In this document: one piece after another, positions 31,684 to 41,007 of the stretch
Layout of the letters: every line of letters starts with the position of its first letter
How positions within the stretch are numbered: position 1 is the stretch's first letter
Source: Atopomonas hussainii
GTDB taxonomy: Bacteria > Pseudomonadota > Gammaproteobacteria > Pseudomonadales > Pseudomonadaceae
Assembly: GCF_900109735.1 (NCBI RefSeq)
Contig: NZ_FOAS01000016.1
Span: 1 to 64,000, forward strand
DNA: 64,000 bases
Direction of reading: 5' to 3'
Notes under the pieces: generated by a model
What the model saw: only the letters and a program-made list of their open reading frames with translations
Database searches by the model: none
What the model was told of the DNA's origin: nothing
Translations under genes and position numbers: made by a program

Positions 31684-32058
31684 ATGTCTAACCGTGCCCA
31701 ACAAGGTGAGCAAATCCGCCGCGAAGTGATGGGCGATGCCTTCGTCGATCGCGCCTTGGCCAACACCACCGAGTTCACCGCGCCGCTGCAACAGCTGGTG
31801 AATGAAAACGCCTGGGGCACGGTATGGGCCCGCGAGGGACTAGACCGCAAAACCCGCTCGCTGATTACCTTGGCCATGCTCGCCGCGCTGAAATGCCCGC
31901 AAGAACTCAAAGGCCATGTGCGTGGCGCGCTGAACAATGGCTGTACGCAGGAAGAAATCCGCGAAGTGCTGCTGCATGCTGCTATATATGCAGGGGTGCC
32001 GGCGTCCATCGATGCCTTCCGTGCTGCACAAGAAGTGATTGAGCAATACGCCGTTTAA
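31684..32058 (+). CDS. 4-carboxymuconolactone decarboxylase-like protein (PcaC type)
   Basis: 124 residues of the CMD/AhpD superfamily, closest in pattern to PcaC: IRREVMGDAFVDRAL, WGTVWAREGLDRKTRSLI and EVLLHAAIYAGVPASIDAF. PcaC decarboxylates gamma-carboxymuconolactone in the beta-ketoadipate pathway. No CxxC pair is present, so it is not an AhpD-type peroxidase. The start at 31684 has GGAG; an earlier in-frame start at 31606 falls inside the antiporter gene. No other pca genes are near, so the substrate is uncertain. Confidence 0.85.
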   Translation: MSNRAQQGEQIRREVMGDAFVDRALANTTEFTAPLQQLVNENAWGTVWAREGLDRKTRSLITLAMLAALKCPQELKGHVRGALNNGCTQEEIREVLLHAAIYAGVPASIDAFRAAQEVIEQYAV

Positions 32059-32067
32059 GGATTCACC

Positions 32068-33300
32068 ATGGCCGCCGTGCTGGTTATTGAAGACAGTCCC
32101 ATCATTCTGAAAATTCTCGGCCACATGTTTCGCCGCACGCCGGAGTACGAAGCCGTGTTCTGTGCCTCGGCCGCCGAAGCCGAAATTCTGCTCGATAGCG
32201 CCGAGCACTTTGTCGCCGCGGTGGCCGACTTGCACCTGCCCGATGCCCCCAATGGCGAAGTGGTTGACCTGATCCTCAAGCACCGCGTGCCCTGCATTGT
32301 ACTATCGGGCCTGCAGGACGAATCCCGCCGCGAAGAGCTGCTGCTTAAAGGCGTGGTGGACTACGTCTACAAAGAAAACCAGCAGTCTTACGACTATGTG
32401 TTCCACCTGCTGGGGCGACTCGAAAAAAACACCCATATCAAGATTCTGATCGCCGACGACTCAGCCCCAACCCGCAAGTTCATTGGCCAGTGTCTTAAAG
32501 CGCAGCGTTACCAACTGCTGGAGGCGGAAAACGGCAAGCAAGCGCTGCAGCTGCTCGAACAACACCCCGACACGCGCTTGCTGATTGCCGACTACAACAT
32601 GCCGGAGATGGACGGCATCGCGCTGGTCAAACACCTGCGCCATGAGCAGAAACGCAAGAAGTTATCGATCATTGGTTTATCGGCCGAAAGCGAGGGTTTT
32701 CTCAGTGCGCGGTTTATCAAGCATGGCGCCGATGATTTTCTGCGCAAGCCCTTCTACCCCGAAGAACTTCATATCCGCGTAATGCACTGCCTAGAGCGCC
32801 AAGAGCTGATCGGCCAGCTGTATCAACTGGCGCATTGCGACAGCCTGACTGGGCTCTTCAATCGGCGGCACTTCTTTGCCAATGCGCCCGAGCTGCTGCT
32901 CAAAGCCCGCGAGCAAAACACACTGCCGTGTGTGGCCATGTTGGATATCGACCACTTTAAGCGCATCAATGATGACTTCGGCCACGATATCGGTGACGTA
33001 GCTTTGAAAGCCTTTGCTCGCTTACTGAAAGATAACTTCACCGGCTCACTGCTGGCCCGCTTGGGCGGCGAAGAGTTTGCCCTACTGGTCAGCGATCAAA
33101 ACCCAGCCAGCCTCGCTGCCGAACTGGATGATCTGCGCGAACGCTGTGCCCAGTTGGTCTATGGCCCCACGGGCGTGCCAGAGCTGTCGTTTAGCGCGGG
33201 GCTTAGCGCGCAAGGTGAAGACATCGACGCCCTGTTAAAAGACGCCGATGAATGGCTATATCACGCCAAAGAAAGCGGCCGGGGGCGTTGCTGCTATTAA
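32068..33300 (+). CDS. Diguanylate cyclase with two receiver domains
   Basis: 410 residues: receiver 1 (about 3-118, VIEDS, phospho-acceptor Asp54 in VADLHLP), receiver 2 (about 124-243, IADDSAPTRK, Asp175 in IADYNMPEMDG) and a GGDEF domain (about 255-408) with signature GGEEF and CDSLTGLFNRRHF. The segment five residues before GGEEF is not RxxD, so product inhibition through the usual I-site is not expected. Receiver 1 is less canonical. No histidine kinase is adjacent, so its partner is encoded elsewhere. It starts nine bases after the pcaC stop. Confidence 0.92.
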   Translation: MAAVLVIEDSPIILKILGHMFRRTPEYEAVFCASAAEAEILLDSAEHFVAAVADLHLPDAPNGEVVDLILKHRVPCIVLSGLQDESRREELLLKGVVDYVYKENQQSYDYVFHLLGRLEKNTHIKILIADDSAPTRKFIGQCLKAQRYQLLEAENGKQALQLLEQHPDTRLLIADYNMPEMDGIALVKHLRHEQKRKKLSIIGLSAESEGFLSARFIKHGADDFLRKPFYPEELHIRVMHCLERQELIGQLYQLAHCDSLTGLFNRRHFFANAPELLLKAREQNTLPCVAMLDIDHFKRINDDFGHDIGDVALKAFARLLKDNFTGSLLARLGGEEFALLVSDQNPASLAAELDDLRERCAQLVYGPTGVPELSFSAGLSAQGEDIDALLKDADEWLYHAKESGRGRCCY

Positions 33301-33305
33301 GCGTC

Positions 33306-33326
33306 AGCGCCGTGCAATACGGCGCT
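33306..33326. terminator. Hairpin between convergent cyclase and LysE genes
   Basis: AGCGCCGT and ACGGCGCT pair perfectly around GCAAT, followed by AAAAC on the plus strand. No T-run follows on the plus strand. It may stop both convergent genes, with the A-rich side serving the minus strand only weakly. Confidence 0.45.
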
Positions 33327-33340
33327 AAAACGCTATTCGC

Positions 33341-33988
33341 TTAGTGAGCGCTGACCTCGGCACGTGCAGCGCTCAACACCAACTGCACGCCTAAACCGAC
33401 CAGCACCGCGCCCATCACCCGATCAAACCAATGCCCCATGCGGGCAAACCCGACGCGCACCCGCTGCTGGCTGAACAACAGCGCCACCATGGTGAACCAC
33501 GCGCCGGTGGCTATCGCCAAATACAGGCCATAACCGCCCTGCACCCACAGCGGGGTTTCGTGACTAATCACTAAGGTGAACAACGAGAGGAAGAACAGCG
33601 TGGCCTTCGGGTTTAGGCCGTTGGTGATAAAGCCAATGCTGAAACTCTTCCACGCGCTGAGCTCGTGGGTGGCATGGGCCTTAATCTTCAGCCCTTCTGG
33701 GTCGGGCTTAGCGCGCAGCGCCTTGATGCCGATCCACACTAAATATGCAGCGGCTAAATACTTGAGCACGTTAAAGGCGACGATCGACTGCGAGACGATC
33801 AAACCGATACCCAGCAGCGAGTACGCCACATGCACCAGAATGCCAGCGCCCACACCCCACGCGGTGAACAACCCGGCGCGGCGACCTTGGCTGACGCTCT
33901 CACGCACCACCACGGCAAAGTCCGGGCCGGGGCTGGCCACTGCCAGCAGGTGTACGAGAGCTACGGTGAAAAATTCTGTCCAATACAT
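33341..33988 (-). CDS. LysE/RhtB family amino-acid exporter
   Basis: 215 residues with six membrane helices. The family signature SPGPDFAVVVRESVSQGRR occupies the first loop, and ITNGLNPKATLFFLSLF follows in the middle. Such proteins export amino acids like threonine, homoserine or lysine. The start at 33988 (MYWTEFF) fits the family; five more codons are open upstream. It is divergent from the dehydrogenase gene, with 79 bases between. Confidence 0.88.
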   Translation of the reverse strand: MYWTEFFTVALVHLLAVASPGPDFAVVVRESVSQGRRAGLFTAWGVGAGILVHVAYSLLGIGLIVSQSIVAFNVLKYLAAAYLVWIGIKALRAKPDPEGLKIKAHATHELSAWKSFSIGFITNGLNPKATLFFLSLFTLVISHETPLWVQGGYGLYLAIATGAWFTMVALLFSQQRVRVGFARMGHWFDRVMGAVLVGLGVQLVLSAARAEVSAH

Positions 33989-34067
33989 GATTTGGCATCC
34001 CATGCGCTTGTGGTTACTGTGCCCAGTCTAAGGGATGCCCCTGCACCGCGTAAGCCCCGGAGTCACC

Positions 34068-35018
34068 ATGCCCAACGCCGCCTTTCTTGATCTGGCCAGC
34101 CTCGATTTAGGCGATTTAGACCTCGCCCCCTTGCAGGCGCAATTCAACCTCACCTGCCACGCCAGCACCGCGCCCAATCAGGTTGTCGAACGCCTGCAAG
34201 GCATGCACACGGCGATCATTAATAAGGTTGTTCTCGACGCCGCCACACTGGCTCAGCTGCCAACCCTCGAGCAGATCCTGATCAGCGCCACCGGCAGCAA
34301 CAATGTCGACCTGGACTATGCCCGCGCGCAGGGCATTTGCGTGCAGAACTGCCAAGGCTATGGCACCGGCTCGGTGGCCCAGCACACCCTGATGTTGCTG
34401 CTGAATCTGGCCACCCGTTTTAGCCAATATCAGCGCGACGTGCAGGCCGGGCGCTGGCAGCAAGCCAACAGCTTTTGCTTGCTCGACCACCCGATTGAAG
34501 AGCTGGCCGGTAAAACCCTCGGCATCTTGGGCTTCGGCGAACTCGGCCAAGCCGTGGGGCGTCTGGCCGAAGCCTTTGGCATGCGCGTACTGGTCGGCGC
34601 TTTGCCGGGCCGCGCACAAGCAGGCCGGCCAACGCTCAGCGAACTGCTGCCGCAGGTGGACTGCCTGACTCTGCACTGCCCGCTCACCGAGCAAACGCGC
34701 CACCTGATCGGCCCCAACGAACTGGCCTTGCTGCCGCGCGGCGCCTTGCTGGTCAACTGCGGGCGCGGTGGACTAGTCGACGAACAGGCGCTAGTCGCCG
34801 CGCTAGACAGCGGTCACTTGGGCGGCGCGGCCTGCGATGTGCTGAGCGTCGAGCCACCGCGTGACGGCAATCCGCTGTTGGCCTGCCAACACCCCAATCT
34901 GATCATCACCCCGCACAATGCCTGGGGCAGTCGTCAGGCGCGGCAGACTATCGTGCAACAGTTGGCTGAGAATGCCGCCGGGTTTGCCAGCGGCGCAGCA
35001 CCGCGTCGCTTGGTGTAA
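34068..35018 (+). CDS. D-isomer-specific 2-hydroxyacid dehydrogenase (hydroxypyruvate/glycerate type)
   Basis: 316 residues. The NAD-binding motif is [13 protein letters not shown]. The catalytic residues are present: Arg in [10 protein letters not shown], Glu in LSVEPP and His in ITPHNAWGS. The [18 protein letters not shown] segment is typical of glycerate dehydrogenase (HprA)-like enzymes that interconvert hydroxypyruvate and D-glycerate. The start at 34068 is preceded by CCGGAGTCACC; an in-frame ATG at 34035 has no such site. Confidence 0.88.
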   Translation: MPNAAFLDLASLDLGDLDLAPLQAQFNLTCHASTAPNQVVERLQGMHTAIINKVVLDAATLAQLPTLEQILISATGSNNVDLDYARAQGICVQNCQGYGTGSVAQHTLMLLLNLATRFSQYQRDVQAGRWQQANSFCLLDHPIEELAGKTLGILGFGELGQAVGRLAEAFGMRVLVGALPGRAQAGRPTLSELLPQVDCLTLHCPLTEQTRHLIGPNELALLPRGALLVNCGRGGLVDEQALVAALDSGHLGGAACDVLSVEPPRDGNPLLACQHPNLIITPHNAWGSRQARQTIVQQLAENAAGFASGAAPRRLV

Positions 35019-35044
35019 GCTCGCGCTTTTTTCCGGAGGCCGTT

Positions 35045-36052
35045 ATGGACCCGCGCAGTCAGGTATTGCTTCGTCAGCCGCACCTTTTTACCGAGCAACC
35101 CCTGCTGCTGGCTGGCCTTCCGGCCGACGATTTACTCGGCCAACTAGCACAGGCCTATGGCTGGAGCTGGCATGCCGGCGAAGCCCAGAGCCTTAGCAGC
35201 CGCTTTGCTGAGCGCCTGCATTACGGCGCCGACTGCCCTGCCGTACCATTCACCGGTGTCGTGCTGTTTTTACCCAAGGCGCGCGAGCAAGTGGACTACC
35301 TCGTCGCCCAGCTGGCCAGCCGCTTAAGCGCCGGTGCGCTGTTTTATCTGGTCGGTGAAAAACGCGCCGGCATTGAGCGCGCCGCCAAACAGCTCAACGT
35401 GCTGGGCAAACCTCTTAAGCTCGACAGCGCGCGGCACTGCCAGCTCTGGCAAGTCAGCCTTGAGCAAGTGCCGAAAGCCCCGCAACACGCGTGGCAAACT
35501 TGGCCGCTTAGCGCCCGTCAGCAACCGTTAACCATTCACAGCCTGCCCGGTGTGTTTAGCCATGGCCGTTTAGATGTGGGCTCGGCGCTGCTACTGGAAC
35601 ACTTAGACGCCCTACCCGGCCACGACTGGCTCGATTACGGCTGCGGCGCCGGCGTGATTGGTGCGCACTTGGCGCAATTACACCCCAGCGCACAGCTCAC
35701 TCTGCTGGATGTGGATGCCTTTGCCGTGGCCAGCAGCCAGCAAACCCTCGCCGCTAACCAGCTAAACAACGCGCAGGTGACTGCCGCCGCCAGCTTGGCG
35801 GATGTCGCCAGCCACAGTTTAGATGCGGTGATCAGCAATCCACCGTTTCACCAAGGCGTCGACACCCACTACCAGATCGCTCACGCGCTGATTCGCGATG
35901 CGCGCCGCGTGCTGCGTAAAGGTGGCGAGCTGCGCATCGTTGCCAATGACTTTTTGCGCTATCCGGCGCTGATCGAAGAACATTTCGGCCACTGCGAAAC
36001 CCTCGCCCACGCGCGCGGCTTTAAAATTTACCGCGCGGTGTGCGCCGGCTGA
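35045..36052 (+). CDS. rsmC: 16S rRNA (guanine1207-N2)-methyltransferase
   Basis: 335 residues. RsmC has a degenerate N-terminal methyltransferase-like domain ([10 protein letters not shown] start) and an active C-terminal one with the SAM motif [15 protein letters not shown] and catalytic NPPFHQG. It methylates G1207 in the assembled 30S subunit. GGAG lies seven bases upstream of the ATG. It follows the dehydrogenase by 26 bases. Confidence 0.93.
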   Translation: MDPRSQVLLRQPHLFTEQPLLLAGLPADDLLGQLAQAYGWSWHAGEAQSLSSRFAERLHYGADCPAVPFTGVVLFLPKAREQVDYLVAQLASRLSAGALFYLVGEKRAGIERAAKQLNVLGKPLKLDSARHCQLWQVSLEQVPKAPQHAWQTWPLSARQQPLTIHSLPGVFSHGRLDVGSALLLEHLDALPGHDWLDYGCGAGVIGAHLAQLHPSAQLTLLDVDAFAVASSQQTLAANQLNNAQVTAAASLADVASHSLDAVISNPPFHQGVDTHYQIAHALIRDARRVLRKGGELRIVANDFLRYPALIEEHFGHCETLAHARGFKIYRAVCAG

Positions 36053-36062
36053 CGGCCTGCGC

Positions 36063-36091
36063 TTGCCTCGTCGCTTGGCGCGCGGCACAAT
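36063..36091 (+). promoter_or_regulatory. Likely promoter of the manganese riboswitch transcript
   Basis: -35 TTGCCT (36063-36068), a 17-base spacer and -10 CACAAT (36086-36091). The predicted start at about 36098 coincides with the first base of the riboswitch P1 stem. Confidence 0.6.
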
Positions 36092-36098
36092 GCGCGCC

Positions 36099-36275
36099 GT
36101 CCTGGGGGAGTAGTCGCTCTTACGAGGCCCGCGTCAACACACTTGGCCACCTGCCATGGCGCCGGCAACCGCACACCGCTGCGGCCTGACAAGACCCATG
36201 ACATGGCACCTTTCACCCGGGGCGGGCAAGGTTGCTGTGTCATGCCGTGTCTGCTCGCCCCGCTTAGGTTAATCA
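36099..36275 (+). promoter_or_regulatory. yybP-ykoY manganese riboswitch and expression platform
   Basis: The aptamer spans about 36099-36202. P1 pairs GTCCTGGG (36099-36106) with CCCATGAC (36195-36202), with one mismatch. It holds the class signature GGGGAGTAG directly after the 5' strand, GCGTCAACAC in the middle and ACAAGACCC at the 3' end. This class binds Mn2+ and controls Mn exporters. Downstream, CGGGGCG...GGCA can pair with TGCT...CGCCCCG, ending next to the TTAGG before the ATG. That, and the lack of a poly-T, suggest control of translation start. The next gene is a UPF0016 exporter, the classic partner. Confidence 0.9.
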
Positions 36276-36845
36276 ATGGACGCCTTCCTGATCTCCACCG
36301 GCTTGGTCGCACTGGCCGAAATCGGTGACAAAACCCAACTCTTAGCCTTGCTGCTCGCCGCGCGTTTTAAGCGCCCCTGGCCGATTGTCGGCGGCATTTT
36401 AGTCGCGACTGTGCTTAACCATGCGGCGGCGGGTTGGTTGGGTACTTGGCTCAGCAGCCAAGTCAGCGAGTTCTGGCTGAACCTAGCACTGGCACTGTGT
36501 TTTGCTGTGGTGGCCGGCTGGACGCTGATTCCTGACAAGCTCGACGACGAACCCGGCCTCATGGAGCGCTACGGGGCGTTCTTCGCCACGCTGGTGGCGT
36601 TCTTTATTGCCGAGATGGGCGACAAAACCCAAGTCGCCACGGTGATGCTCGCCGCGCAATACGACAGTCTGTTCTGGGTGATCGCCGGCACCACCGTGGG
36701 CATGTTGCTGGCCAATGTGCCGGTGATCTGGTTGGGCAATCGCGCCGCCAATACGCTGCCGCTGACGTGGATTCGCCGCGCTGCAGCGGCTTTCTTCGCG
36801 GTCATGGCCAGCTACGCCCTGTGGCGTGCATTTTTGCTGAGCTAA
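36276..36845 (+). CDS. TMEM165/GDT1 (UPF0016) manganese exporter
   Basis: 189 residues with six membrane helices in two repeats, each with the ion-binding motif: ALAEIGDKTQLLAL and FIAEMGDKTQVATV. Bacterial members such as MneA of Vibrio and MntX of Xanthomonas export Mn2+. The gene lies directly behind a manganese riboswitch, so its expression should rise when Mn2+ is in excess. A short hairpin with TTTT follows. Confidence 0.94.
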   Translation: MDAFLISTGLVALAEIGDKTQLLALLLAARFKRPWPIVGGILVATVLNHAAAGWLGTWLSSQVSEFWLNLALALCFAVVAGWTLIPDKLDDEPGLMERYGAFFATLVAFFIAEMGDKTQVATVMLAAQYDSLFWVIAGTTVGMLLANVPVIWLGNRAANTLPLTWIRRAAAAFFAVMASYALWRAFLLS

Positions 36846-36866
36846 CCGAGCACGCCGCTGTGCACT

Positions 36867-36893
36867 AGGCTTACCACTGGCTGTAAGCCTTTT
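36867..36893 (+). terminator. Probable intrinsic terminator of the manganese exporter gene
   Basis: AGGCTTAC and GTAAGCCT pair around an eight-base loop, followed by TTTTG. The T-run is short, so strength is uncertain. Confidence 0.6.
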
Positions 36894-37013
36894 GCCATGC
36901 ACTGGGCAAGCTTTTGCGCAGCCAAACAAAAGCGTGAACTCTGTCACATTGCTCTTTTGGCCGCGTGATAGCCTTCACACTCTTGCACGCAGTCGGCAAC
37001 GGAGTGTCCGTTT

Positions 37014-37457
37014 ATGCAACTCGAAGAGCTCAAGCGCATCACGCGTCAGCACATCGACCTGTCATGGAACAAAGGCCATCTGGCCTTGGTTGAACAACGG
37101 CATGCGCTGAACTTCCAATATAAAAGTTCCTTTGTGGGTCACCCGCTCGATACCGCCGGCTATCAGGCCTTGGTCGTGGAGATTCGCGACGCCATGACCG
37201 ATCTGCATGTCGAGATCGAAGACATCATTGCGGAAAACCGCACTGTGGTGACTTGGTCGACCTTCATGGGCACGATCGCCAAACCGGCCTTGGGCTACCC
37301 CGCCAGCGACAAGCTGCTGTCCATTTCTGCGATGGCCTTCTGGCGTTACAGCCCGGCCGGCAAGCTGGAAGAACTCTGCACCCTGTTTGATATGGAAAGC
37401 TTTCGCGCCCAGCTCGGCCTGCAAATGCGCCCCAGCGCAGAAATCGCCCTGCCTTAA
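37014..37457 (+). CDS. SnoaL-like ester cyclase family protein
   Basis: 147 residues with the NTF2/SnoaL fold pattern: HIDLSWNKGHLALVEQ at the start, a central DLHVEIEDIIAENRTVVTWSTF strand pair (split over residues 62-84) and ISAMAFWRYSPAGKLEELCTLFD at the end. SnoaL-like proteins range from polyketide cyclases to detoxifying enzymes; no substrate can be named. GGAG lies 10 bases before the ATG. A strong terminator follows. Confidence 0.75.
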   Translation: MQLEELKRITRQHIDLSWNKGHLALVEQRHALNFQYKSSFVGHPLDTAGYQALVVEIRDAMTDLHVEIEDIIAENRTVVTWSTFMGTIAKPALGYPASDKLLSISAMAFWRYSPAGKLEELCTLFDMESFRAQLGLQMRPSAEIALP

Positions 37458-37471
37458 CGGCGCCGCGCGGT

Positions 37472-37513
37472 AAAAAAAACGCGCCTACGGCTTAACCGTG
37501 GCGCGTTTTTTTG
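37472..37513. terminator. Bidirectional intrinsic terminator
   Basis: AAAAAAAACGCGCC... pairs with ...GGCGCGTTTTTTT through a 10-12 base stem with one mismatch around CTTA. A-run and T-run on either side let it serve both the SnoaL-like gene and the convergent M48-like gene. Confidence 0.88.
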
Positions 37514-37538
37514 CGGCAGCGTTTAGCCAGCGCAGGCG

Positions 37539-38333
37539 TTATTCCTGAGCAGCCTGATACAAAGGCAACACCTGCGGCAACGCTGCTTCGATCCCTTGCA
37601 TACGGGTGAGGAAAGCCGGATGTGTGCTCATATACTCCGGCCGTTGTTGCGAGCCCATCTTCTGCCACAGCGTCAATGCCGCACGCGGGTCGTAACCGGC
37701 ACGCGCGGCTAACTCCAAGCCAATCAAGTCGGCTTCTTTTTCGTTGGTGCGGATGTTAGAAATGGCCCTCGAGTGATGCGCCAGTGTCTTGGCCAATGCC
37801 ATCGTGTCCTGCCCCAAGCCCAGCAAGGCAGCGACGGCACTTTCCCCCATCGACAAGCCATTAGCCTCAGGCATTGCTTCGCGACCATGCTCACGCAGCT
37901 CACGAGCGATCAGGTGACCAACCACCGCCGCTAACTCGTCATCGCTCAAACTAAGCTTATCGAACAACCCCGAATAGAGCAGAATCTTGCCGCCAGAGCC
38001 GTAGCTGGCATTCACCTCTGGCGCATCGACCAGATTAATCTCCCACGCCCAGCTCGGCGCGTCGTCACGGAAGTGCCCTACCTGCGCAATCAAACGCTTA
38101 GAGACCGCATTTAAGCGCTGCACCAGTTCGGGTCGAGAGTTCAGCACACGCTGCTGCTGGGCTTGTTGCAGGGTTTGCCGATACCACTGCGCGTACCTCT
38201 GATCAACCTCTTGCGCCGACAGCATGCTTTGTTGACGGTCTACCCCCACCGCACCGGCGCGCGTGGTTTGCACCGTTTGACACCCGGCCAGCACCAGAGC
38301 CAGCAAGGCCGGCAACGCCATCACAAAACGCAT
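37539..38333 (-). CDS. M48-like lipoprotein with degenerate zinc site
   Basis: 264 residues with a lipobox (LVLAGC, Cys18). The order of motifs follows periplasmic M48 peptidases of the BepA/LoiP/YcaL type: GGKILLYSGLF, a helix where HExxH belongs, then NEKEADLIGLELAARAGYDP with the third ligand Glu200. The HExxH position reads HLIAR (140-144): the catalytic Glu is Leu and the second His is Arg. It should therefore not be a working metalloprotease. It may keep a binding or chaperone role in outer-membrane quality control. The start at 38333 has AGAGGAA upstream; 24 more codons are open but lack a signal peptide. Confidence 0.82.
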   Translation of the reverse strand: MRFVMALPALLALVLAGCQTVQTTRAGAVGVDRQQSMLSAQEVDQRYAQWYRQTLQQAQQQRVLNSRPELVQRLNAVSKRLIAQVGHFRDDAPSWAWEINLVDAPEVNASYGSGGKILLYSGLFDKLSLSDDELAAVVGHLIARELREHGREAMPEANGLSMGESAVAALLGLGQDTMALAKTLAHHSRAISNIRTNEKEADLIGLELAARAGYDPRAALTLWQKMGSQQRPEYMSTHPAFLTRMQGIEAALPQVLPLYQAAQE

Positions 38334-38524
38334 CTGCTGATTCCTCTGCGAAAAGCGCGCAGTGTAGTCAGCTGCCCTGCGGCCAGCAATGTACATAACT
38401 TGCACACTGCCGAGTTTGTGACTTTGCTTAAAACAGCGCGGCGGCAGAGCACCGCCCTTTAGTTTTTTGCCATGGCGGCCGATACGGATCTGGTCAGCCC
38501 CTGCCTGCTAACTGGAGCCCGTTG

Positions 38525-40663
38525 ATGAAACTCAGTTCCGTGCAATACACCATTGCAGCCCTCGCTGGGCTTCTGGTGCTCGCTGTGACCGCCACGATGG
38601 TGGGGTTCTCGCTGTATACCAGCAAGCATGCTGAAGAATTCGTGCACAACAGTGCCGAACCTATGGTGCAGGCGCAGTTGCAACAGCGCCTAGCCGCCTT
38701 GGCAGACGCCCGCGCGCAGGAAATTCGCCGCGTGCTGGAAGAGCCACTGGCTGTCTCGCGCGGGCTAGCGCAAGTCAATGCGCTGATGGGCACGCAGGAC
38801 GACGCTGGCAACACACTCGTGGCCATGAGCCGCGAAGAACTGAGCACCCTGATCAAACAAACCACCGCCAATAACCCCACCTTGCTGGGCACCTATATTG
38901 GCTGGGAGCCCAACGCCATCGACGGCTTGGATGAAACCTACGCCGGCATCAACGACAACGGCTACAACGGCACTGGCCGCTATCTGACGTGGTGGTACCG
39001 CAATGCCGATGGCAGCTTAGGCATAGACTCCATCGGCAGTACCGACAGTGAAAAACTGCTGCCTACCGGCGTGCGCGAAGGCGAATACTACCTGTGCCCG
39101 AAAGAGCGCAAAAAAGAATGCGTGATCGACCCCGCCCCCTACGAAGTAGGCGGCAAAATGACCATGCTTGCCTCGTTTACCGTGCCCATTTTAGTCGGTG
39201 GCAATTTTCAGGGCATTGCCGGGGTCGATCTAGCACTGAACTTCATTCAAGACATGCTGGTGAAGGCCAATGCCGAGCTGTACAACGGCAAAGGCAACAT
39301 GATGCTGATCGCCACCAACGGCGGCCTAGTTGCGTACACCAAAGATGCCGCCAAGCTTGGCGCACAGGCATCGACTGTGATGGATGCCAACGAACTGGCC
39401 AATGTGCAACAACTGCAACCAGGGCAAAGCTTTATTGATGTCGACGAAGAGCACGACCATATCGAAGTGTTCCGCCCATTCCAGATTGGCCAAAGCGATG
39501 CGCGCTGGGTGCTGATGCTGCAAATCCCCCTCAGCGAAGTGAACGCGGAGCTGACTCAGTTCAGCGAAGCGCTGGCTAGCCAGAATGCCCAAGACAATAC
39601 CTTTATGTTGTTGGTTGGCCTTGGCGTAGCGGCCATTGGCTTGGTTTTTGTGTGGATCACCGCCTTAGGCATCGCTCGCCCGCTGCGCAATATGGTTAAC
39701 GTGCTGCACGTGATGAGCCGCGGCGAAGCCGACCTAACCCAGCGCTTAGATACCAGCCGTAAAGACGAACTGGGTGCCATTGGCCAGGGTTTCAATGCTT
39801 TCCTCGCCCGCCTGCAAAACATGGTCGGCGAGGTGGTCTCCGCCTCGCAAAAATTCAGCGATGCCTCGGAGCACACCGCCGACAACGCCATTCAAACCAA
39901 CCAAGGCGTGCAGAAGCAACGTCACGGTATCGAGCAAGTGGCCGCCGCTGTGCACGAAATGGCCGCCACCGCGCAAGAAGTCGCGCGTAATGCCAGCAAC
40001 GCCGCCAATGCCGCGGCGCGTGCCGACAGCGCCGCCAGCCAAGGGCATGGCGTGGTGCAAGGTAACGTGAATGCAATCCGCAACTTGGCCGATGAAATGA
40101 CCAAAGCGGTCAGCGCCGTGCAAACCTTGGCCAAAGACAGCGAAAACATTAATGCCATTCTGGTCACCATTCGCTCCATTGCCGAACAGACCAACCTCTT
40201 GGCGCTCAACGCGGCTATCGAAGCGGCGCGCGCTGGCGAACAAGGCCGTGGCTTCGCCGTGGTTGCCGATGAAGTGCGTAACTTGGCGCAGAAAACCCAG
40301 CAGGCCACCGAAGAAATCCAGCAAATGATCGAGCAGCTGCAAACCGGCACGCGGCAAGTGGTGGCAGTGATGGAAAGCGGCCAGAGCCGCTCGTCGAGCA
40401 GTGTTGAGCAAGCGGCTAAAGCGGCTGATGCACTAAACCAAATCACTCAGGCAGTCGCCGAGATCAACGAGGTCAACACGCAGATCGCCGCTGCCGCCGA
40501 AGAGCAAAGCGCAGTCGCCGAAGAGATCAACCGCAACGTAATGCAAATTGGCCAAGTGGCCGAGGAAGTGGCGCGCGGCGCCGACGAAGCCACCGAAGCC
40601 AGCACCCAGCTAACCCGCCTCGCCGAACAACAGCGCCGCCTGATCAATCAGTTCAAGGTGTAA
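38525..40663 (+). CDS. Methyl-accepting chemotaxis protein with double-Cache sensor
   Basis: 712 residues: membrane helix (about 8-30), a large periplasmic dCache-like domain (about 35-355), second helix (about 362-385), HAMP ([11 protein letters not shown]...), and the signalling domain with the hairpin tip [21 protein letters not shown] and [15 protein letters not shown]. Periplasmic motifs such as YWWYR-like WWYRNADGS and [14 protein letters not shown] fit dCache_1 sensors that bind amino acids, amines or organic acids. No C-terminal CheR-docking pentapeptide is seen (it ends INQFKV). Translation from the ATG at 38525, preceded by GGAG. Confidence 0.92.
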   Translation: MKLSSVQYTIAALAGLLVLAVTATMVGFSLYTSKHAEEFVHNSAEPMVQAQLQQRLAALADARAQEIRRVLEEPLAVSRGLAQVNALMGTQDDAGNTLVAMSREELSTLIKQTTANNPTLLGTYIGWEPNAIDGLDETYAGINDNGYNGTGRYLTWWYRNADGSLGIDSIGSTDSEKLLPTGVREGEYYLCPKERKKECVIDPAPYEVGGKMTMLASFTVPILVGGNFQGIAGVDLALNFIQDMLVKANAELYNGKGNMMLIATNGGLVAYTKDAAKLGAQASTVMDANELANVQQLQPGQSFIDVDEEHDHIEVFRPFQIGQSDARWVLMLQIPLSEVNAELTQFSEALASQNAQDNTFMLLVGLGVAAIGLVFVWITALGIARPLRNMVNVLHVMSRGEADLTQRLDTSRKDELGAIGQGFNAFLARLQNMVGEVVSASQKFSDASEHTADNAIQTNQGVQKQRHGIEQVAAAVHEMAATAQEVARNASNAANAAARADSAASQGHGVVQGNVNAIRNLADEMTKAVSAVQTLAKDSENINAILVTIRSIAEQTNLLALNAAIEAARAGEQGRGFAVVADEVRNLAQKTQQATEEIQQMIEQLQTGTRQVVAVMESGQSRSSSSVEQAAKAADALNQITQAVAEINEVNTQIAAAAEEQSAVAEEINRNVMQIGQVAEEVARGADEATEASTQLTRLAEQQRRLINQFKV

Positions 40664-40680
40664 AGGTTTAGCTCACACGA

Positions 40681-40711
40681 AAAGGCCCAGCATCACGCTG
40701 GGCCTTTTTTT
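40681..40711 (+). terminator. Intrinsic terminator of the chemoreceptor gene
   Basis: AAAGGCCCAGC and GCTGGGCCTTT pair around ATCAC, followed by TTTT. Also usable on the minus strand thanks to the flanking A-run. Confidence 0.88.
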
Positions 40712-40740
40712 GGCTTGCAATGCGCTCGCCGCTCAAGCCC

Positions 40741-41007
40741 TCAAGCCATCCAGGGCCCTTCGACCGGCAGCAGGTTACTGGGCTCACAGGGCTCGGGGGT
40801 CGCGCTGAGGTACTCATCAATCAGCTGGCGCGCCAAGCGTGCGTCTTCATCGGGCACCATCAAACCCAGTAAGCCCATGGCGGGCAATTCACCCATCGCA
40901 CCGAGTAAGTCTGCACCCAACAAGCGCACGGTAAAACCACGTTGTTGCAGCATACCCAATAGCAGCTGCGCCTCGAGTAAATCGGCCGGTTCGTAGATTC
41001 GCTGCAT
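40741..41007 (-). CDS. DUF2007 domain protein (putative signal-transducing)
   Basis: 88 residues. The N-terminal part MQRIYEPADLLEAQLLLGML then RGFTVRLLG... and VPDEDARLARQLIDEYL matches the small ferredoxin-like DUF2007 family, whose function is not established. The last 17 residues are a Pro-rich tail. The first base of its ATG is the last of the preceding stop, so it is translationally coupled to the Cys-rich protein upstream. Confidence 0.75.
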   Translation of the reverse strand: MQRIYEPADLLEAQLLLGMLQQRGFTVRLLGADLLGAMGELPAMGLLGLMVPDEDARLARQLIDEYLSATPEPCEPSNLLPVEGPWMA

